5,641 nt of DNA from Anaerolineae bacterium (lineage in GTDB: Bacteria > Chloroflexota > Anaerolineae > Anaerolineales > Villigracilaceae), in the NCBI GenBank assembly GCA_003484265.1, contig DNDO01000032.1, forward strand, positions 5,347 through 10,987. Reading direction: 5' to 3'. The translations under genes were made by a program, and so were the position numbers. This document shows positions 1 to 3,620 of the stretch, in pieces. The first letter of the stretch is position 1; every line of letters begins with the position of its first letter. The notes under the pieces are model-generated. The model did no database searches. It was not told the DNA's origin and saw nothing but the letters and a program-made list of their open reading frames with translations.

Positions 1-43
1 TAATACAACGAGGCGGTCTTTGCAGGACCGCCTCGTTGTATTA
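1..43 (-). terminator. 18-bp perfect hairpin, probable terminator of the SCP2 gene
   Basis: Bases 1-18 are the exact reverse complement of bases 26-43, with a 7-base loop (19-25). The stem has a GC-rich core and an AT-rich base. Read on the minus strand it begins directly after the SCP2-domain stop codon. That stop is followed in frame by a second TAA, which already lies in the stem. A strong hairpin right after a stop codon is typical of an intrinsic terminator. The U-tract that would confirm it would lie to the left of the window and cannot be seen. On the plus strand the hairpin is followed by a T-rich stretch (47-56), so it could also stop transcription coming from the left. Confidence 0.75.
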
Positions 44-382
44 TTAACTTTCTTTTCCGAACTTGAAATATTTTCCCATACTGAGCGCCACACCCATGTC
101 CCCAGCGACCTTGACCTTTCCCTTCATGAATGCCATCGTGGCATCCATTTCACCGGTTGCGATTTTGATGTAGTCATCCGAATCGGCTGTCATGGTCATC
201 CTGGGGCTGGCATGAAGCCCTTCCGTGCATTCGCAGGTCTGGTCCTTGATGACAACGAACCAATCAGAAGCCTGCGAGCCGGTGAACTTAAACTGCACAA
301 CCGTATCGACGCCTGCGGCTTTCTCCGGCACGAATGCGGTCTTGATCACCTCCGTCATTAACTCTTTGATCGTGGGCGGCAT
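44..382 (-). CDS. SCP2 sterol-binding domain protein
   Basis: A 112-residue single-domain protein that fits the SCP2 (sterol carrier protein 2) fold. The family carries a hydrophobic tunnel for lipids or fatty acyl groups, and the bacterial stand-alone members have mostly unassigned substrates. The recognisable parts are the central strands with DWFVVI (40-45), then an Asp-rich turn with TADSDDY (65-71), and the family-typical C-terminal block MAFMKGKVKVAGDM (83-96) followed by a short hydrophobic helix. Length equals one SCP2 domain, with no signal peptide or membrane segment, so it is probably cytoplasmic. The start is supported by AAAGGAG (389-395) six bases before the ATG. It has its own promoter and a terminator hairpin, so it can be expressed alone, although the GNAT gene lies 84 bp upstream on the same strand with no terminator between. 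The family call is firm; the physiological role is unknown. Confidence 0.88.
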   Translation of the reverse strand: MPPTIKELMTEVIKTAFVPEKAAGVDTVVQFKFTGSQASDWFVVIKDQTCECTEGLHASPRMTMTADSDDYIKIATGEMDATMAFMKGKVKVAGDMGVALSMGKYFKFGKES

Positions 383-418
383 GGCACTCTCCTTTGCGCT
401 AGGTGGAATTGTTCAAGT

Positions 419-448
419 ATTCTAGATGCAAGCGTGTATATATGTCAA
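419..448 (-). promoter_or_regulatory. Sigma-70-type promoter of the SCP2 gene
   Basis: On the minus strand there is a perfect -35 TTGACA (443-448) and a -10 TAGAAT (419-424, five of six consensus bases), separated by 18 bases. Transcription would start near 412, giving a leader of about 30 bases that includes the AAAGGAG ribosome binding site. It lies in the 84-bp gap between the GNAT stop and the SCP2 start. I see no hairpin in that gap, so read-through from the GNAT operon is also possible. Confidence 0.7.
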
Positions 449-466
449 GAAATGCGAATGAAGAAG

Positions 467-1006
467 TCACGAATCGAACAGAGAGCGAGACATCCAGAGC
501 TCATCAAAATATTGATTATCATAATACAGCGCTCGCGGCTCCGTGCCGTAGATGATGAATCCGCTTCGTTCATACAAGCGGATGGCTGATTCGTTCGTGG
601 ACACCACCGCCAGTTTGAGGATTTGCACTTCATGCAGCTTCGCCCACTCGCAGCACATATTAATTAACCCTTGCGCGATGCGCAAGCCTCGCCACTCCGG
701 GCGGATGAAGACACCCCAAATACCCGCTCCATGCTTTGTCTTTGGAGAGTCACCTCTGCGGATTCCCGTCATGCCAACTAATTTCGAGTTGCCTTCTGCG
801 AAGAATGTTGTTCCAAGGACAGTAGGTTTTAATCGGTCTTCCCAATAGCTCGTCGGAAGATCGAAAATTGTTCTGTAGTCGGCGCTGAATGAGGTCGGGC
901 TATCCTTCAAGGCAAACAGCCGCAGATCACGAAATTGATTCACATCTGCCAGACTCGCCTCGCGGATGATGACTGTCCCCTTGGGCGTATGAACAGAATC
1001 GATCAT
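467..1006 (-). CDS. GNAT-family N-acetyltransferase
   Basis: A 179-residue acetyltransferase of the GNAT superfamily, which transfers an acetyl group from acetyl-CoA to an amine; the substrate cannot be told. Residues 11-16 (TVIIRE) form the usual first strand. Motif A spans about 97-123, with the acetyl-CoA pyrophosphate loop R106-G-L-R-I-A111 and the preceding V99-F-I-R-P. Motif B follows with N138-x-x-A141-x-x-L-Y145-x-x-x-G-F150, the classic Asn and Tyr placement. An ATG-type start further upstream (at 1111) would bury 35 more residues inside the lipoprotein gene and has no family support. The ATG at 1006 overlaps the lipoprotein stop as ATGA, lacks a visible Shine-Dalgarno sequence, and is therefore probably translated by coupling to the upstream gene. 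Family assignment is firm, substrate unknown. Confidence 0.9.
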   Translation of the reverse strand: MIDSVHTPKGTVIIREASLADVNQFRDLRLFALKDSPTSFSADYRTIFDLPTSYWEDRLKPTVLGTTFFAEGNSKLVGMTGIRRGDSPKTKHGAGIWGVFIRPEWRGLRIAQGLINMCCEWAKLHEVQILKLAVVSTNESAIRLYERSGFIIYGTEPRALYYDNQYFDELWMSRSLFDS

Positions 1007-1608
1007 CGATTGCACGCGAATCTTTGTATCGCGCCGTCGAATAACGCTTGTGTGTTTTCCGCCTGCGGGCTGTACACTTTCCAGGCAAAGGCACGCTCGC
1101 CACAGACCCATGCCCCAGCCGCACCGAATGGCAGGACAGGCGTTGCAGTGGATGTGATCGGGACGTAGATCACGTTCATATCGCGGATCAGCTTCACGTC
1201 CAGATTTCCGACGCGCGTATCAACGTCATCCAGAATAAGGTCGAGCATGAATTGCGGGTCGGCGGTCCCCGGAGATAATTGCCAGACCATCTGGATGAAT
1301 AGATTACCGTTGAACGCCGCGATCAAACCCTGAGAATAGGTGCTGGGCGAAGCATTGTTATTTTGCGCATTGACGTCAAAGAACGCCATATCTACGGGAT
1401 GCCCAACGCAGAACTGATACTCGCAAAACAATCCTTTCAAATCGAACGGCGTTGACGTGGGATTAGGAGTGGGGAGGGGCTGGAGCGTAGAAACCGGCAT
1501 AGCGGCCAGTGTCTGTACAACCGCTTGATTGACCTGTGAGGACGGGTCACTCTTTGGTGAGCAGGCGGTTAGAATAAGAAAGGTGAGTGTAATTAGATGA
1601 AAACGCAT
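1003..1608 (-). CDS. Putative lipoprotein, Cys-paired, unknown function
   Basis: A 201-residue secreted protein. Residues 1-15 are a short signal peptide with one Arg and a Leu/Ile/Thr-rich core, ending in the lipobox L13-T-A-C16, so C16 should be lipidated and the protein anchored to the outer face of the membrane. A low-complexity Pro/Thr linker (about 44-54, PLPTPNPTSTP) leads to a globular region with C62 and C67 (FCEYQFC) and a second pair C169 and C199, which could form two disulfides. I recognise no enzyme motif. The ATG at 1608 was chosen because the signal peptide begins there; the in-frame start at 1677 would put 23 non-signal residues in front and cross the promoter. No Shine-Dalgarno sequence is seen; see the promoter entry for a possible leaderless message. 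The stop overlaps the GNAT start by four bases, so the two are one operon. Function unknown. Confidence 0.8.
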   Translation of the reverse strand: MRFHLITLTFLILTACSPKSDPSSQVNQAVVQTLAAMPVSTLQPLPTPNPTSTPFDLKGLFCEYQFCVGHPVDMAFFDVNAQNNNASPSTYSQGLIAAFNGNLFIQMVWQLSPGTADPQFMLDLILDDVDTRVGNLDVKLIRDMNVIYVPITSTATPVLPFGAAGAWVCGERAFAWKVYSPQAENTQALFDGAIQRFACNR

Positions 1609-1614
1609 TCGTTG

Positions 1615-1643
1615 ATTATACGATGCCCATCTGGGGTGTACAA
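1615..1643 (-). promoter_or_regulatory. Promoter of the minus-strand lipoprotein, possibly leaderless
   Basis: On the minus strand a perfect -10 TATAAT (1615-1620) follows a partial -35 TTGTAC (1638-1643) at the ideal 17-base spacing. A transcript would normally begin about seven bases after the -10, which is at or next to the A of the ATG at 1608. This fits the lack of a Shine-Dalgarno sequence in front of that start. The -35 match is only three of six bases, so the call rests mostly on the -10 and spacing. Confidence 0.5.
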
Positions 1644-1698
1644 TGCCCAGCCACAGGAATGGGATCTTTCGGAACATTCATCCCGACGGGGTCGTCCT

Positions 1699-1711
1699 TA
1701 TAATGAAGGAG
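1699..1711 (+). promoter_or_regulatory. Ribosome binding site of the plus-strand lipoprotein, overlapped by a TATAAT
   Basis: GAAGGAG (1705-1711) lies five bases before the ATG at 1717 and fixes that start. It is immediately preceded by a perfect TATAAT (1699-1704). If the TATAAT served as a -10, transcription would begin near 1711 and remove the ribosome binding site, and no good -35 lies 16-18 bases upstream. The true promoter may be elsewhere in the divergent gap, for example around TACAAT (1639-1644), which would give a leader of about 65 bases. The ribosome binding site is well supported, the promoter is not. Confidence 0.5.
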
Positions 1712-1716
1712 TACGT

Positions 1717-2430
1717 ATGAAAAATCTCTTATTTGGATACATAATGTTGACATTGTTTTTGGCTTCCTGTGCGCCCCAGACGCCGACAGAGCCGCCATCG
1801 ATCATCATCGAACAGCCTGGTAATGGTGAACCGTCATCAGGCGAGACGTTAAGCCCCGTTGAATATGCTGTTGTCGAGCAATTGTCTGAGAACCTTGGCT
1901 TGAGCATCAACGATATAACGGTCAGAGAAAGTAAGTCAACGGAATTCAGCGATGCGTGTCTAGGTGTTGTGATGCAGGATGTGCTGTGCGCTCAGGTGAT
2001 CACCCCGGGTTATATCATTCTTTTGGAAGCCGGCGATATTCAATACGAATACCATACAAGCGAAGACGGCTCACGCATCCAACCCGCTACGCTCGCATTG
2101 ACTTGGTCTCGGGATGGGGGGATCGCAGGATTCTGCGACAGGTTGACCGTTTTTCTTTCAGGCGAAGTGTATGGAAATCAATGTAATATGCAGGACGGGC
2201 GGATGGAAACATTTGCCAGCCTGCTTAGTGGGAGTGAACGCAGTCAATTTGATATGTGGATGAAACAGTACGGTCAAATGACCCTCGATGCATCAGATCC
2301 TAAAGGTGTCGCGGATGGCATGTCGCTTATCCTTGTGTTCATTGGCATGGGAGAAAGTATGCCGGGAAAAACTGTGGAGCAAGAAATGCTTAGTTGGGCA
2401 CAGGATTTGTTTCAAAGATTGTACGAATAG
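1717..2430 (+). CDS. Putative lipoprotein, two-part ectodomain, unknown function
   Basis: A 237-residue exported protein. Residues 1-17 form a signal peptide with one Lys and a hydrophobic core, ending in the lipobox L15-A-S-C18. A Pro/Ser/Glu-rich linker (19-46) follows. The first folded part (about 47-125) runs from a helix EYAVVEQLSENLGL to a Cys pair, C81 (DACLG) and C91 (LCAQ), then ITPGYIILLEAG and YEYHTSEDGSR. This pattern of a predicted helix, DxCLG, CAQ, PGY and YEYH resembles a recurring extracellular module I associate with Chloroflexota and some other environmental bacteria, without a known activity. The second part (about 126-237) has GGIAGFCDRL and another Cys pair, C140 and C156, then a mostly helical end. 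The start at 1717 rather than an in-frame one at 1597 is set by the signal peptide and the strong ribosome binding site. It is divergent from the other lipoprotein and closed by its own terminator. Confidence 0.85.
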   Translation: MKNLLFGYIMLTLFLASCAPQTPTEPPSIIIEQPGNGEPSSGETLSPVEYAVVEQLSENLGLSINDITVRESKSTEFSDACLGVVMQDVLCAQVITPGYIILLEAGDIQYEYHTSEDGSRIQPATLALTWSRDGGIAGFCDRLTVFLSGEVYGNQCNMQDGRMETFASLLSGSERSQFDMWMKQYGQMTLDASDPKGVADGMSLILVFIGMGESMPGKTVEQEMLSWAQDLFQRLYE

Positions 2431-2435
2431 TTTTC

Positions 2436-2465
2436 AAGAGCCTGTGATTTTTCACAGGCTCTTTT
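2436..2465 (+). terminator. Intrinsic terminator of the plus-strand lipoprotein gene
   Basis: A perfect 12-bp stem (2436-2447 with 2452-2463) closes a TTTT loop, and the stem ends in a short run of T (2462-2465). It begins five bases after the lipoprotein stop codon and separates that gene from the copper operon promoter. The stem base is A/T-paired, so it may also work for transcripts coming from the right. Confidence 0.88.
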
Positions 2466-2485
2466 GATTCATGAAGGTTGTCATA

Positions 2486-2515
2486 TTGACATATTTCTGT
2501 TGGTGGGTGTATATT
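2486..2515 (+). promoter_or_regulatory. Promoter of the copper operon
   Basis: A perfect -35 TTGACA (2486-2491) and a -10 TATATT (2510-2515, five of six consensus bases) are spaced by 18 bases. The predicted transcription start is near 2522, immediately before the CsoR-type operator. The -35 also forms one half of a small inverted repeat, TGTCA-TAT-TGACA (2479-2491), whose meaning is unclear. The near-consensus elements and the adjacent operator fit a strong promoter held down by a repressor. Confidence 0.8.
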
Positions 2516-2525
2516 TGGATTGCCC

Positions 2526-2545
2526 ATCCCCCCTGGGGGGGGTAA
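2526..2545 (+). promoter_or_regulatory. CsoR-type operator, G/C-tract palindrome
   Basis: The sequence AT-C6-T-G8-TAA is a nearly symmetrical C-tract/G-tract palindrome. CsoR-family repressors are known to bind operators with a run of C, a short centre and a run of G flanked by A/T, and such sites usually overlap the promoter of the csoR-led operon. Here the site starts a few bases after the predicted transcription start and 40 bases before the csoR ATG, so a bound tetramer would cover the start site. The assignment combines sequence with family knowledge; binding itself is not shown. Confidence 0.82.
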
Positions 2546-2585
2546 GAATCACTTTGGCATTGACATCAGGAATGTAGAGGCAGAC

Positions 2586-2855
2586 ATGGAAAGCGAAAAC
2601 ACACTCCGAAGATTAAAGACGATTGAAGGTCACCTGCGCGGCATTATCCGCATGGTGGAGGCGGATGAGTACTGTATTGATATCATCCGCCAAATCCAGG
2701 CAGTGGATGCCGCCCTGAACAAGGTCAGTACGCAGATTTTGGATAACCACCTGAACACCTGCGTGATCACAGCCATTAAGGGAAATAACGTCAAGGAACG
2801 CGAGAAGGTAATAAAAGAAATTACGGAAGTTTTTGAGATGTCTGCAAAGGTATAG
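2586..2855 (+). CDS. csoR: CsoR copper-sensing transcriptional repressor
   Basis: An 89-residue all-helical repressor of the CsoR/RcnR family (DUF156). It binds its operator in the apo form and leaves on Cu(I) binding. Residues 7-20 carry the family hallmark (LRRLKTIEGHLRGI), with Arg and Lys residues of the DNA-contacting face. The metal ligands are C30, H55 and C59, with spacings of 25 and 4, exactly those of Cys36/His61/Cys65 in Mycobacterium tuberculosis CsoR; Y29 matches that protein's neighbouring Tyr35. The His at the middle position favours copper sensing over the persulfide-sensing CstR type, and Cys at the last position argues against the nickel/cobalt RcnR type. AGAGG five bases before the ATG at 2586 sets the start; an in-frame TTG at 2520 would translate the operator and is rejected. 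The gene is first in the copper operon and likely represses itself. The next gene starts nine bases after its stop. Confidence 0.95.
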   Translation: MESENTLRRLKTIEGHLRGIIRMVEADEYCIDIIRQIQAVDAALNKVSTQILDNHLNTCVITAIKGNNVKEREKVIKEITEVFEMSAKV

Positions 2856-2864
2856 AAGGCAAAC

Positions 2865-3365
2865 ATGACGGAAGCATGCCAATGTTCGCCTGATGCTGGC
2901 TCGGAGCCTTCCGAAATCCATGTTCAGTCTCTCGGGAGGAATGTTTGTCCTACGAACGGCAGGCAAGGCAAACTTGTTGATACCAAAACAGTGATGGCGA
3001 TGTTGATGATTCCCTTAACCCATGTGAAGCCTGCACAATATTATTTCTGCAGGGAGGCAGATTGTCCAACAGTTTACTATAGCACTGACGGACAGATATT
3101 CAATGAGACATATCTTCGCGAGCGGGTCTTTCAGAAAAACCCGAATGACGGGTCTGTCCACGTCTGTTATTGTTTCCGTCACTCAGCCAATTCCATTCAC
3201 GAAGAACTGGAATCGACTGGAAAGCTGACAGTGATCGAATCCATAACGAACGGTATTCAGGCGGGACAATGCGCGTGCGAAGTACGCAACCCACAAGGAA
3301 CCTGTTGTCTTGGAAATGTAATCAAGCTTTTGAAAAAACTGCAAATTGAACAACAACATATATAA
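2865..3365 (+). CDS. Iron-sulfur/zinc copper chaperone module, CopZ N-domain type
   Basis: A 166-residue cysteine-rich protein resembling the N-terminal domain of Archaeoglobus fulgidus CopZ. That domain holds a mononuclear zinc site and a [2Fe-2S] cluster and was proposed to reduce Cu(II) to Cu(I) for the attached chaperone. Visible in order: an N-terminal C5-x-C7; C28 in VCPTNG; a stretch VDTKTVMAML (38-47); C62 and C67 in YYFCREADCPTVYY; C101-Y-C103 in CYCF; C136-A-C138; and C147-C148 in GTCCLG. The CxC, a gap of about 32, and a further Cys group match the BFD-like [2Fe-2S] ligand layout; C28, C62 and C67 are the likely zinc region. Exact ligands are my inference. There are eleven Cys in all, no signal peptide and no membrane segment, so it is cytoplasmic. 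In A. fulgidus this domain is fused to an HMA domain; here the protein stops and the HMA domain is the next gene, 14 bases on. AGAAGG (2854-2859) serves the ATG. Confidence 0.85.
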   Translation: MTEACQCSPDAGSEPSEIHVQSLGRNVCPTNGRQGKLVDTKTVMAMLMIPLTHVKPAQYYFCREADCPTVYYSTDGQIFNETYLRERVFQKNPNDGSVHVCYCFRHSANSIHEELESTGKLTVIESITNGIQAGQCACEVRNPQGTCCLGNVIKLLKKLQIEQQHI

Positions 3366-3379
3366 ACTAGGAGAAAAAT

Positions 3380-3598
3380 ATGACCACAGTAACTTATTCA
3401 ATCCCCGCGATCCATTGCGGGAATTGCATCCGCACGATTGAGTTGGAAGTAGGGGAGTTGCAGGGCGTTCAGTCCGTAAAGGCGGACGAAGGAACCAGAA
3501 AAGTTGAAATTACATTTCATGCGCCTGCCAGCGAGCAAACGATTAAATCTCTTTTGGCTGAGATCAATTATCCTGCCGAGGGATTGATAACACTTTAA
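3380..3598 (+). CDS. copZ: HMA-domain copper chaperone, CopZ-like
   Basis: A 72-residue single heavy-metal-associated domain (PF00403 type, ferredoxin-like fold) that should carry Cu(I) to CopA. The metal loop is I11-H-C13-G-N-C16, giving the CxxC pair. The usual Met two residues before the first Cys is Ile here, and a His precedes C13, which may change copper affinity or partner contacts. The rest follows the fold: first strand VTYSIPA (4-10), helix 14-26, a strand with VQSVKAD (30-36), KVEITFHA (41-48), and a C-terminal helix ending in INYPAEG, the common position of the Tyr-Pro that closes the fold. AGGAG (3369-3373) lies six bases before the ATG. It is 14 bases behind the iron-sulfur gene and 22 before copA, so all are one transcript. 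Together with the upstream protein it makes up a complete two-part CopZ. Confidence 0.92.
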   Translation: MTTVTYSIPAIHCGNCIRTIELEVGELQGVQSVKADEGTRKVEITFHAPASEQTIKSLLAEINYPAEGLITL

Positions 3599-3620
3599 TG
3601 TTAACGTATACGGAAAATTA

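Noticed and set aside
20..361. Open plus-strand frame of 113 codons opposite the SCP2 gene
   Set aside because: It lies almost wholly antisense to a clear SCP2 domain gene, has no ribosome binding site and its translation has no domain character.
1007..1111. Longer GNAT start at 1111
   Set aside because: The extra 35 residues lie inside the lipoprotein coding region, while the ATG at 1006 gives an ATGA overlap and a normal GNAT N-terminus.
1609..1677. Longer start at 1677 for the minus-strand lipoprotein
   Set aside because: It would place 23 residues before the signal peptide and cover the TATAAT promoter.
1597..1716. Upstream in-frame start at 1597 for the plus-strand lipoprotein
   Set aside because: The signal peptide and the GAAGGAG site both point to 1717.
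2528..2542. The C6-T-G8 tract as a terminator or sequencing artefact
   Set aside because: No T-run follows, and its place between a good promoter and csoR fits a CsoR operator; tract length could still contain a small error.
2560..2565. Second TTGACA before csoR
   Set aside because: No -10 follows at a workable distance before the start codon.
2520..2585. In-frame TTG start at 2520 extending csoR
   Set aside because: It would translate the operator; the ATG at 2586 has a ribosome binding site and the normal CsoR N-terminus.
2613..2966. Antisense frame of 117 codons over csoR
   Set aside because: It is a shadow of csoR and the following gene, with no domain character and no start signal.
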